A stretch of 16,193 nt of DNA from assembly GCA_003560175.1 (NCBI GenBank), contig PWIZ01000437.1:1-16193 (forward strand), in the 5' to 3' direction. Positions within the stretch are counted from its first letter, which is position 1, and each line of letters opens with the position of its first letter. The position numbers and the translations under genes are program-made. Below, piece by piece: positions 1 through 6,364 of this stretch. Source of the DNA: Halomonas sp. (GTDB lineage Bacteria > Pseudomonadota > Gammaproteobacteria > Pseudomonadales > Halomonadaceae). The notes under the pieces are model-generated. The model was not told where the DNA came from and searched no databases. It saw nothing but the letters and a program-made list of their open reading frames with translations.

Positions 1-2034
1 GGCATCACCTGGGAGCGCCTGGGTGAATGGCTGGCGATTCATGACGTCCTGCCGCCGCTGTGGCCCGCCAAGGAAGAGGCGCAAGTGTGGCGCCTGCGTG
101 CCGGCTTCGCGCCGGTGATGGTGCTGCCCGCCGGTGAGGAAGATTGGTCCGGCCTGGCGAAGTGGTTGGTTGACGCCTGGCAGATCCAGGGCCGCGATGA
201 TCTGCTGCGTGCCCTGCTCTGGCTGGGGGCCCAGGGGGATCGCCAGGGGTGGGATCTGGACGCCACGCGGCTGCTGGAGAGTGACCCGGCGAGCCGCTAC
301 GCCTGGCTCAACAAGCTCGAGGAGGACGAGCAGCGCTATGGTCGGGTGCTGCTCGAGTTCGTCGAGCAGGGTGAGCCGCTGGAGTGGGCCGCCTGGGACT
401 GGCTGCGGCTGGTGGACCTGGCCTGGGCGGGGGCCTGTATGGGCTGGCTCAGCGGCCGCGAGGCCACCGATTTCGCCCTCCATGGCGCGGACCTGGTGCT
501 GCATCGCTACAGTGACTGGTCGGCCCTGGCCCGGGCCTATCAGCGCGGCAGGAGTCTCTTTGAGGGGCGTAATCTGCTGCCCGCCTTCGAGGCCGACTGG
601 CGGCTGCTGCGGCAGTCACCGGTCAGCCCCTGGCGGCCGGCGCTGCAGGGGCTGGTGGGGCATGATCTGCTGGAGCGCTCGCGGCGGGCCGTGCGGGCCT
701 GGCGGTCCGACCCCCGGCACTGGGTGCTGGCCTTGGCCGCGGTGCGTGAGCCCGAGCTGGCGGCGCGGCAGGGGCCTGCTGGGCCGGTATCGGCGGCTCG
801 ACGCGACGATGCCCGCCAGTATCTGGCCGAGACCCTTGACCTGTACCCCGACGAAGGGATCGAGGCGCTCTCTCGCTACTGGCTGCCGGCCCAGGCACAC
901 CATCTCAACCAGTTGGCCGCCGATGCCGCCCATGGCGCCCTGCCGCCGGTAGAGACCTGCTTTGGACACGCGGATTCGGCGGGATTGGCCCAGCGCGACG
1001 AGCTGCGCCGCGGCAGCCGTCATGCGGCTACCATTCATATGGCCGAGAAGTACGCCTTCTATCTGCAAATGGCCATGGACAGCGAGGGTTTTGATGCCAA
1101 GGGGCTGGCGTCGCTGGCCGATGCCCTGCGCGCCTCCCTTTGCCGTTTCTATCCGGACGCCCGCCGCATGGTGGAGGCCTGGGCAAGCTGGGAGGGTCTG
1201 CTGCCGGAGGAGGAGCAGCCGTCCATGGCCCTGGAGATCCGCTGGCACCAGGAGGATCCCGGCAGCCTGCTCCACTGGCTCGACTGGCGTGCCGGCGAGT
1301 GGCAGGAGCCTGGTCCCCGTCCCAGCCTGAGCATGTTCACGTCCATGGCGCTGGTGGGGCCGCTCAACAGCCCGGCCTGGAGCCTGCCCCATCCGGAGAG
1401 CGAACGCGAGCGCGTGTCGATTCGCGAGTGGGTCGATGGCCACTACGGACTCCAGGGAGCCGAGGAGCTGGGCGAGTTCCTGGAGTTCCTCCTGGAGTCC
1501 GGCGACCGTCAGGAATACCTGATCAACTATGCGCCTTACACCCTCAATGCGGCCCGGCTCGGCTCCGAAATCGCCACCCTGGAGACCGGCGAGTGCAGCG
1601 ATGAGGAGCGCACCCACCTGCTGCGCCTGCAGCGGGTGCGGGACAATGAGGATGGCTGCAACGACACCGACATGGCCGCCTGGGACGTGGCCCAGGTGGT
1701 GGACCTGGCTATCGCCGCCCGCCAACTTGGCTGGCTGGAGGAGGGTGCCTTCGTGGCGGTGCTCGAGCGCGCCCACGGCCTGGCGGCGGCTCACTACTCG
1801 GGGTGGGAGGCCTACGCCAGAGGGCTCTACGCCGGCTTTTCCTTCTTCATGGGTGAGACCCCGGAGCGGGAGAGCTTTCTCGCCGGCTTCCGTCAGGCCC
1901 TGATCGCCTGGCTGACCGCGGCGCCCCCCCTGGTGGGCCCCTGGGCGAGCCTGGAGTTTCCAGGGGCACGTCCTCGCCACTGGGCGCCGATGCATGTCGA
2001 TACCCTGCCGGGGGATTCACGCACCCTGCATTGA
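1..2034 (+). CDS. DUF1266-type protein with two tandem DUF1266-like halves (5' end cut off)
   Basis: The reading frame is open from base 1, so the true start probably lies left of the window; an internal GTG at 85 has no convincing ribosome site and would discard coding-like residues. At least 677 residues are visible. Two stretches look alike. Copy 1 (about nt 163-570) has W-LVD, LQ-like QG, L-WL, GDRQ, then AAWDWLRLVDLA, YSDW and AYQRGRSLFEG. Copy 2 (about nt 1429-1860) has WVD, LQG, L-FL, GDRQ, then AAWDVAQVVDLA, YSGW and YAGFSFFMG. This WD...VDLA...YS-W...G pattern fits the DUF1266 family (E. coli YbeR/YbeU type), whose function is unknown. A helical linker of some 280 residues separates the copies. 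I see no signal peptide or membrane segment in the visible part, so it is probably cytoplasmic. The family assignment is from motif memory, not a search. Confidence 0.75.
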   Translation, partial: GITWERLGEWLAIHDVLPPLWPAKEEAQVWRLRAGFAPVMVLPAGEEDWSGLAKWLVDAWQIQGRDDLLRALLWLGAQGDRQGWDLDATRLLESDPASRYAWLNKLEEDEQRYGRVLLEFVEQGEPLEWAAWDWLRLVDLAWAGACMGWLSGREATDFALHGADLVLHRYSDWSALARAYQRGRSLFEGRNLLPAFEADWRLLRQSPVSPWRPALQGLVGHDLLERSRRAVRAWRSDPRHWVLALAAVREPELAARQGPAGPVSAARRDDARQYLAETLDLYPDEGIEALSRYWLPAQAHHLNQLAADAAHGALPPVETCFGHADSAGLAQRDELRRGSRHAATIHMAEKYAFYLQMAMDSEGFDAKGLASLADALRASLCRFYPDARRMVEAWASWEGLLPEEEQPSMALEIRWHQEDPGSLLHWLDWRAGEWQEPGPRPSLSMFTSMALVGPLNSPAWSLPHPESERERVSIREWVDGHYGLQGAEELGEFLEFLLESGDRQEYLINYAPYTLNAARLGSEIATLETGECSDEERTHLLRLQRVRDNEDGCNDTDMAAWDVAQVVDLAIAARQLGWLEEGAFVAVLERAHGLAAAHYSGWEAYARGLYAGFSFFMGETPERESFLAGFRQALIAWLTAAPPLVGPWASLEFPGARPRHWAPMHVDTLPGDSRTLH

Positions 2035-2254
2035 GGCCGCTTCAGGGCTCGCCACCCGCCTGAGGCTGGTTTATAGTCGCGATGTCTACAATGAGGCTCC
2101 ACCTGTCGGGAGCCATGTTTTACAGCGAGCCGCCGACAGGCCGTTCTGGCAGTGATACCGGGTGCCGGCACCACTGCCACAGCGATGAACTCCCCGATTC
2201 CAGGCGCCTGCGCGCGAGGCCGGGGCGCGGCTCCGGATAGAGGTCACCGCTGGA
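2035..2254 (+). other. Intergenic region with two perfect hairpins before the NlpC/P60 gene
   Basis: No gene is seen here. Just after the DUF1266 stop, CTTCAGG (2040-2046) can pair with CCTGAGG (2059-2065, one G-U), a weak terminator candidate. Downstream there are two separate perfect 8-bp inverted repeats: CCTGTCGG 2102-2109 with CCGACAGG 2133-2140, and TGGCAGTG 2147-2154 with CACTGCCA 2172-2179. The second encloses a smaller palindrome, GTGCCGGCAC 2162-2171. If transcription starts near 2098, both lie in the 5' leader of the lipoprotein gene. Confidence 0.6.
2087..2092 (+). promoter_or_regulatory. Candidate -10 element TACAAT for the NlpC/P60 gene
   Basis: TACAAT matches five of six bases of the sigma-70 -10 consensus and sits in a locally AT-rich stretch. 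No good -35 hexamer is visible 16-18 bp upstream, so the call is weak. Confidence 0.35.
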
Positions 2255-2890
2255 ATGGACATCACGTCGTCGTGTCGTGCCCTGGGTGTTGTTCTGTCAC
2301 TGGCCCTGCTGGCCGGCTGCGCCTCCGCTCCTCGCGATAGTGCTTCCCGCGATGCAGAGGAACCCTACTTCGCTCGTCAGCTGCCGGGGCTCCCCGGGGG
2401 CTGGGATCCCATGATGTCCCCGGTGGACAACCCCATTCGCGAGGCTCGCAGCCTCGCCAACCCGCCGCCCGCCCTGATCCAGCAGGCGCTGCTGGCCCAG
2501 CATGAACGCTGGGCGGGAACGCCCTACCGGCTGGGCGGTACCGGCCTTCAGGGTGTCGACTGCTCGGCGCTGGTACAGCATGTCTTCGAGGAACCCTTCC
2601 GGGTCTCGCTGCCGCGCACCACCGGCGAGCAGGTCCACCAGGGGGCATCCGTCGAGCGCAGCGAGCTGGCCCCCGGTGATCTGGTCTTCTTTCGCCCGCC
2701 TGGCCGCTATGACCATGTCGGTATCTACCTGGGGGAGGGGCGCTTCCTGCACGCCTCCACCTCCCGGGGGGTGATGATCTCCGAACTCGACAACCGCTAC
2801 TGGCAGCGCTACTACTGGCAGGCACGCCGCACCCTGGAACCCACCACCCTGGCCCAGCGGGTGCGGTCCAGTGGCGAGGGTGATGCGTGA
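2255..2890 (+). CDS. NlpC/P60-family lipoprotein, probable peptidoglycan endopeptidase
   Basis: This is a 211-residue lipoprotein of the NlpC/P60 cysteine-peptidase family, which cleaves peptide cross-links or stem peptides in murein. Residues 1-22 form a lipoprotein signal ending in the lipobox LAGC with Cys22 as the lipidation site. Asn, Pro or another residue, not Asp, follows at +2 (it is Ala-Ser), which favours outer-membrane sorting. The catalytic domain spans about 75-200: Cys103 in VDCSALV, His154 in YDHVGIYLG and His166 in FLHAS form the expected triad. The arrangement resembles E. coli NlpC and MepS. The ATG at 2255 is preceded by GAGG at about 2240-2243. Its stop at 2888-2890 directly abuts the stop of the convergent LysR gene, leaving no room for a terminator. 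Confidence 0.9.
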   Translation: MDITSSCRALGVVLSLALLAGCASAPRDSASRDAEEPYFARQLPGLPGGWDPMMSPVDNPIREARSLANPPPALIQQALLAQHERWAGTPYRLGGTGLQGVDCSALVQHVFEEPFRVSLPRTTGEQVHQGASVERSELAPGDLVFFRPPGRYDHVGIYLGEGRFLHASTSRGVMISELDNRYWQRYYWQARRTLEPTTLAQRVRSSGEGDA

Positions 2891-3778
2891 CTAGAGCGAG
2901 TCGCGATGGGCCATCACATAGTCCACGAAGGCCTGCTCAGCCCTGGATAGATAGGCGCCCTGGCCCCAGGCCAGCGAGAGGTCGAGCCAGGCCGGCGGGT
3001 CGAAGCCGACGGCCGCCAGCTCCGGCTCGTCCACCACGCGCCGCAGGAAGGTGGTGATCCCGAAGCCCTGGCGGACGATCGCCTTGGTCAGCGGGATCAG
3101 ATTCGACTGGAAGGCCACGTCGGCGTCGAGTCCGGTACGCCGGGAGAGTGCCTCGACGAATTCGCGGTGGAAGTAACCGTCCTGGAACAGCACCAGTGGC
3201 TCGGCGAAGAAGGCCTCCGCGGTGACCGACGCACGAGTCGCGAAGGGGTGCCCGCGGGGCACGCAGACCACCATCTCTTCCCTCACCAGCGGCCGCCGCT
3301 CCAGGTAGTGGCTGGTGGCATCATCGATCACCACTCCCAGATCCAGCTCGCCGCCGGCGATCATGTCTTGCAGTCGCCGGGCACCGGCCTCCACTACGGT
3401 TAGGCGGATGCCGGGATGGCTCGCCTTGAAACCCATCAGCAGTGGCGGAAAATAGTAGGAGCCGAGCATGGAAGGGATGCCGATGCGCACCTCGCCCTTG
3501 ACCAGGCCATGCAGTTCGCGCATGGCCAGGTGGGTTGCCTCGGCTTTTTCCAGCAGAGCCCGGGCGTGTTGGCGGAGCGTTTCGCCCTCGGGGGTCAGGG
3601 TGATGCGCCGCTCGTGGCGATGAAACAGGGTGAGCTCGAGGCGCCGCTCCAGGTTGGCCACGGTCTGGCTGACCGCCGACTGGGCCACGTGCAGTTCCCG
3701 CGCCGCGGCGCTGAACCCGCCCTGTTCGGCGACGGCCAGAAAGACGCCGAGGGCGCGCAGGTCGAAGGGAAGAGCCAT
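2891..3778 (-). CDS. LysR-family transcriptional regulator
   Basis: This 295-residue protein has the normal LysR length and layout. An N-terminal winged helix-turn-helix covers about residues 1-62, with the typical FLAVAEQGGFSAAARELHVAQSAVSQ recognition region (given here as FLAVAE and AARELHVAQSAVSQ) followed by LE-LE. A periplasmic-binding-like effector domain covers about 90-290, starting GEVRIGIPSMLGSYY. It is transcribed divergently from the MFS transporter at 3887 across a short AT-rich interval, the usual arrangement for a LysR protein that controls its neighbour and itself; E. coli ynfL/ynfM has the same layout. The effector is unknown. The ATG at 3778 follows AGGT at a spacing of 8 nt. 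The TAG stop (2891-2893) touches the stop of the NlpC/P60 gene. Confidence 0.92.
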   Translation of the reverse strand: MALPFDLRALGVFLAVAEQGGFSAAARELHVAQSAVSQTVANLERRLELTLFHRHERRITLTPEGETLRQHARALLEKAEATHLAMRELHGLVKGEVRIGIPSMLGSYYFPPLLMGFKASHPGIRLTVVEAGARRLQDMIAGGELDLGVVIDDATSHYLERRPLVREEMVVCVPRGHPFATRASVTAEAFFAEPLVLFQDGYFHREFVEALSRRTGLDADVAFQSNLIPLTKAIVRQGFGITTFLRRVVDEPELAAVGFDPPAWLDLSLAWGQGAYLSRAEQAFVDYVMAHRDSL

Positions 3779-3792
3779 GGGAGCTACCTATC

Positions 3793-3840
3793 TTGAAATG
3801 TGATGGTAAGCATCATTTTATTCTGTTTGGCTTATCATTT
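3793..3840. promoter_or_regulatory. Divergent promoter/operator region between the LysR gene and the MFS gene
   Basis: On the plus strand TTGAAA (3793-3798) and TTTTAT (3816-3821) with a 17-bp spacer form a plausible sigma-70 promoter for the transporter. On the minus strand TAAAAT (3820-3815) could be the -10 of the LysR gene. Between them lies the inverted repeat TGATG-N5-CATCA (3801-3815), and TGATGGTAAG (3801-3810) also matches CTTATCATTT (3831-3840) in inverse orientation at 7 of 10 positions. Such overlap is what LysR autoregulation predicts; binding itself is inferred. Confidence 0.5.
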
Positions 3841-3886
3841 CGCCGGCGCGATCATGGAGTTCTCCCTCACTGACGTTCCGGATGCC

Positions 3887-5089
3887 ATGATCTCGACTCG
3901 CTCTCGCGCTTGGTGGCGCGCCACCCTGGCACTCAGCCTGGGCTCCTTCCTGGTCTTCATCAACCTCTATGCGCCCCAGCCGCTGCTGCCTGACCTGCGC
4001 GAGACCTATGGCGTCTCCACCCTGGTGGCCAGCCTGGTGATGTCGGTCGCCACCCTCGCCCTGGCGGCGTCGCTGCTGGTCTTCGGGCCGCTCTCGGATG
4101 CCATCGGCCGAGACCGCATCATGCGCCTGACGCTGCTGGCGGCTGGGCTGCTCTCGCTGGCCCTGGCCCTGGCGCCCAATTTCGAGTCGCTGCTGGTGCT
4201 GCGTGCCCTGCAGGGCTTCGTGCTCGGGGGGCTGCCGGCAGTGGCGATCGCCTGGATGGGCGACGAGTTCGAGCCGCAGGCCATGCTCGCCGCGGTGGGG
4301 CTCTACATCGGCGCCAACACCCTGGGCGGCATCGGCGGCCGCGTGGTGGGAGGGGCGGTGGGTGAGGTCGCCGGCAGCTCGGCCAGCTTCCTGGCGGTGG
4401 GCCTGATCACTCTGGCCGGGGTCGCGGTGTTCTGGAAGCTGCTGCCGCCGGCGCGGGGTTTCACCCCGCGCCGCTTCGAGCTGCGCGGCGCCCTGGGGGA
4501 CCTGGTCGGGCACCTGCGTAACCCGCTGCTGCTGGCGGCCTATCTGCTGGGCGGACTCAACTTCCTGATCTTCATCAACCAGTACAGCTACCTCACCTTC
4601 CGGCTGGCCGAGGCCCCCTTCGGGCTGGGCGCCAAGCTGCTCGGGCTGATCTTCTTGACCTACCTGGGCGGCACCCTGGGCTCGTCGCTTTCCGGGCGCC
4701 TGGTGCGACATCTCTCGCAGCCCGCCTGCATGATGATGGGGATCGGGATCCTGGCCGTTGGCACGCTGGTCACGCTGGCCGGCAGCCTGCCGGTGATCCT
4801 GCTGGGCCTGACCGTCAACGCCTTCGGCTTCTTCGTGGCCCACGCCATGGCTTCCAGCTGGGTGGGACGTCATGCCGGCCGGGCGCGGGGTAGCGCCTCG
4901 GCGCTCTACCTGGTGTTCTACTACGTCGGCGCCAGCCTGGGAGGCTTCTGGCTGGAGCCCTTCTGGCACTTGGCCGGCTGGCCCGGGGTGGCGCTCGGCT
5001 CCTGGCTGGTGCTGGGTGTCACTCTGGGCATTGCCGCCTGGCTGTGGCGCCGGGAAGCGTCAGGGCGCCCTGGCCGGGTCGCCGGCTAG
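3887..5089 (+). CDS. MFS transporter, YnfM-like efflux/uptake permease
   Basis: This is a 12-helix major facilitator superfamily permease of the inner membrane. The conserved loop GPLSDAIGRDR between helices 2 and 3 is present, as are VGLYIGANTLGGIGGR and FWKLLPPARGF. All three match my memory of E. coli YnfM, a member of the arabinose/drug efflux group; the substrate cannot be read from sequence. The frame is open back to a GTG at 3800, but that would start upstream of the likely transcription start. I therefore prefer ATG 3887 (400 residues, MISTRSRAWW); ATG 3854 (411 residues) is a real alternative, and neither has a good Shine-Dalgarno. It is divergent from the LysR gene, its likely regulator. 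Its TAG stop shares the bases CTAG (5086-5089) with the stop of the convergent msrA. Confidence 0.88.
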   Translation: MISTRSRAWWRATLALSLGSFLVFINLYAPQPLLPDLRETYGVSTLVASLVMSVATLALAASLLVFGPLSDAIGRDRIMRLTLLAAGLLSLALALAPNFESLLVLRALQGFVLGGLPAVAIAWMGDEFEPQAMLAAVGLYIGANTLGGIGGRVVGGAVGEVAGSSASFLAVGLITLAGVAVFWKLLPPARGFTPRRFELRGALGDLVGHLRNPLLLAAYLLGGLNFLIFINQYSYLTFRLAEAPFGLGAKLLGLIFLTYLGGTLGSSLSGRLVRHLSQPACMMMGIGILAVGTLVTLAGSLPVILLGLTVNAFGFFVAHAMASSWVGRHAGRARGSASALYLVFYYVGASLGGFWLEPFWHLAGWPGVALGSWLVLGVTLGIAAWLWRREASGRPGRVAG

Positions 5090-5709
5090 CGGCCGCCGGC
5101 CTCGTCGCCCCACACCTCCGCCAGGCGCTCCTCGCGGCGGCAGACCGCCTTGTAGAAGGCGTAGCGCACCGGGTTTCGCTGATAGTAGTTCTGGTGGTAT
5201 GCCTCGGCAGGGTAGAAGGCCTCGAAGTCGGTGATCTCGGTGGCGATCTCACGGCCGAAGCGCTCGGCGAGGGCCTCTCGGCTGGCCTCGGCGAGGCGGC
5301 GCTCCTCCTCGTTCGTGGGGAAGATCGCGCTACGGTACGCCTCGCCGGCGTCACAGAACTGGCGGTTGACGGCGAAGGGGTCAATATTGCGCCAGAACAC
5401 GTGCAGCAGGGACTCGTAGTCGACCACGGCCGGGTCATATTCCACCTTCACCACCTCGGCATGGCCGGTACCCCCGGCGACGACCTGGTTGTAGCTGGGG
5501 TTCTCTACATGGCCGCCGCTGAAACCGGAGGTGGTCGAGAGCACGCCCTCGACCGGGTCGAAGGCTGCCTCGACGCACCAGAAACAGCCGCCGGCGAAGA
5601 CGGCGCTGGCCGGCGCCTCCTCGGCAAAGGACTGGCCGGTCAGGCTAGCCGCCAGAGGCAGGGCAAGGAGGGTGGACCAGCGAAGGGCGGGCAGGGAGAG
5701 GGAGGGCAT
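5086..5709 (-). CDS. msrA: Exported peptide methionine sulfoxide reductase MsrA
   Basis: MsrA reduces the S epimer of methionine sulfoxide in proteins using a catalytic cysteine recycled by disulfide exchange. The signature GCFWC is at residues 41-45, with Cys42 as the nucleophile; further on come GHAEVVKVEYDP and GEAYRSAIF. Cys119 (QFCD) and Cys190 are candidate recycling cysteines. Residues 1-29 form a classical signal peptide (Arg10, hydrophobic core LLALPLAASL, SFA before the mature start), so this copy should act in the periplasm. At 207 residues it has usual length for an exported MsrA. The ATG at 5709 is preceded by GGAG at a spacing of 8 nt. The unknown 74-residue gene lies 67 nt upstream on the same strand and may be cotranscribed. 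The stop codon overlaps that of the MFS gene. Confidence 0.95.
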   Translation of the reverse strand: MPSLSLPALRWSTLLALPLAASLTGQSFAEEAPASAVFAGGCFWCVEAAFDPVEGVLSTTSGFSGGHVENPSYNQVVAGGTGHAEVVKVEYDPAVVDYESLLHVFWRNIDPFAVNRQFCDAGEAYRSAIFPTNEEERRLAEASREALAERFGREIATEITDFEAFYPAEAYHQNYYQRNPVRYAFYKAVCRREERLAEVWGDEAGGR

Positions 5710-5722
5710 TGGGTTGGCTCCG

Positions 5723-5776
5723 CCCCCTCTGCCGGAGACAGGGGGGAGTTAGGGGCGGCCCCAGGGGGCCGTCGGG
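5723..5776. other. G-rich structured spacer between the 74-residue gene and msrA
   Basis: The plus strand carries G-tracts at 5741-5746, 5752-5755, 5764-5768 and 5774-5776 with spacers of 5, 8 and 5 nt, a borderline G-quadruplex pattern. The same stretch can also form hairpins: CCCCC 5723-5727 with GGGGG 5741-5745 (TCT 5728-5730 pairs with AGA 5736-5738 inside), and GGCCCC 5757-5762 with GGGGCC 5765-5770. No T-run follows on the minus strand, so I do not call it a terminator. Confidence 0.35.
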
Positions 5777-6001
5777 TCAATCCTCTTGGGCGGCCACTTC
5801 GCGGTTCTCGCCGGCGCGGACTTCGGCCCAGGCTTCTTCCAAGGTGCATCCCAGGCGGGAATCGAGGGTGTCGACGACTTCCAGTGCATGCTGCAGGGAC
5901 TGTCGGTCGCCCTTGAGGGCAACCACCAGCTTGGCCAGGTCCTGCTTGCTGAAGCTGTCGGCGATACGGTCGGCTTGTTCGCTCAGTTCGGTGGCGTTCA
6001 T
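5777..6001 (-). CDS. Small acidic helical protein of unknown function (74 aa)
   Basis: I do not recognise this protein. It is 74 residues long, acidic, without signal peptide or membrane segment, and looks helical (MNATELSEQADRIADSF..., LAKLVVALKGD, ALEVVDTLDSRL). The frame extends upstream to 6046, but the ATG at 6001 is clearly the start: GAGGAA lies just upstream at a spacing of 6-7 nt. One cysteine is present, in RLGCTLEEAW. It stands 67 nt upstream of msrA on the same strand, with a G-rich spacer between them, and is divergent from slyB. A plausible promoter is TTGCGG-N17-CATAGT in the region 6110-6070 on the minus strand. Coding status rests on the strong ribosome site and the amphipathic composition. 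Confidence 0.72.
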   Translation of the reverse strand: MNATELSEQADRIADSFSKQDLAKLVVALKGDRQSLQHALEVVDTLDSRLGCTLEEAWAEVRAGENREVAAQED

Positions 6002-6231
6002 GGTGCGTTCCTCGTGTAAGATCATCACTGCCCTGGGAGATGCCATCTTCGGGTAGCTGTCACGATTTCACTATGATCCAGGTCGAGTCCTGCCGCAATG
6101 CACCATTGGGTGAAGCGCCGGTTGTAGCCCGACGACATGGGGATAGGGGCCATCGGGGGCGCCCCGGCGGTGACTTTCACATTCCTTGAGTGATTTCGGG
6201 CTAGAATGGGCCTTACATAGCCAACCTCGGC

Positions 6232-6261
6232 TGGCCAGAGCGCGTGAGGCTGGCGTAGAAT
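6232..6261 (+). promoter_or_regulatory. Candidate sigma-70 promoter for slyB
   Basis: TGGCCA (6232-6237, 4/6) and TAGAAT (6256-6261, 5/6) are separated by 18 bp. The leader to the slyB ATG would be about 97 nt. Confidence 0.4.
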
Positions 6262-6264
6262 CCA

Positions 6265-6287
6265 GTTAGTAAACGGTGTTCATTAAC
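6265..6287. promoter_or_regulatory. Operator-like dyad over the slyB transcription start
   Basis: GTTAGTAAAC (6265-6274) and GTTCATTAAC (6278-6287) are inverted repeats matching at 8 of 10 positions around a GGT centre. The dyad lies directly after the candidate -10 TAGAAT, where a bound repressor would block initiation. The regulator is unknown; a TetR-type protein would fit the geometry. Confidence 0.45.
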
Positions 6288-6364
6288 TTGGCTATCCCAT
6301 GCCGGCCGTGATCGGGCCTAGCCGGGTCTGACGCGGTTAGGCTGCATTTCTTCAGGAGGTTTTC

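Larger units (their letters stand above)
6002..6364. other. Divergent intergenic region between the 74-residue gene and slyB
   Basis: This stretch holds no gene I can support. It must contain the promoters of two divergent genes. Towards slyB there are two TAGAAT hexamers, 6202-6207 and 6256-6261; the second has TGGCCA 18 bp upstream (6232-6237) and an operator-like dyad just downstream. Towards the minus-strand gene, CATAGT with a TTGCGG 17 bp upstream is a candidate. Confidence 0.5.

Noticed and set aside
616..1995. A 459-codon open frame on the minus strand
   Set aside because: It is antisense to the DUF1266 gene and exists because high-GC codons lack stops on the opposite strand; its translation shows no domain pattern.
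3800..3886. Longer N-terminus of the MFS transporter from GTG 3800
   Set aside because: GTG 3800 lies inside the divergent promoter patch, upstream of the likely transcription start, and has no ribosome site.
3818..4969. A 383-codon open frame on the minus strand opposite the MFS gene
   Set aside because: The translation is Gln/Gly/Arg/His-rich low-complexity text typical of antisense to hydrophobic helices; the plus strand has a clear 12-helix permease.
5044..5916. A 290-codon open frame on the plus strand covering msrA
   Set aside because: It runs antisense to msrA, whose GCFWC signature and signal peptide are unmistakable, and has no ribosome site of its own.
6257..6287. PhoP box before slyB
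   Set aside because: GTTAG and GTTCA are 13 nt apart, not the 11 nt of a PhoP direct repeat, and the symmetry is inverted instead.
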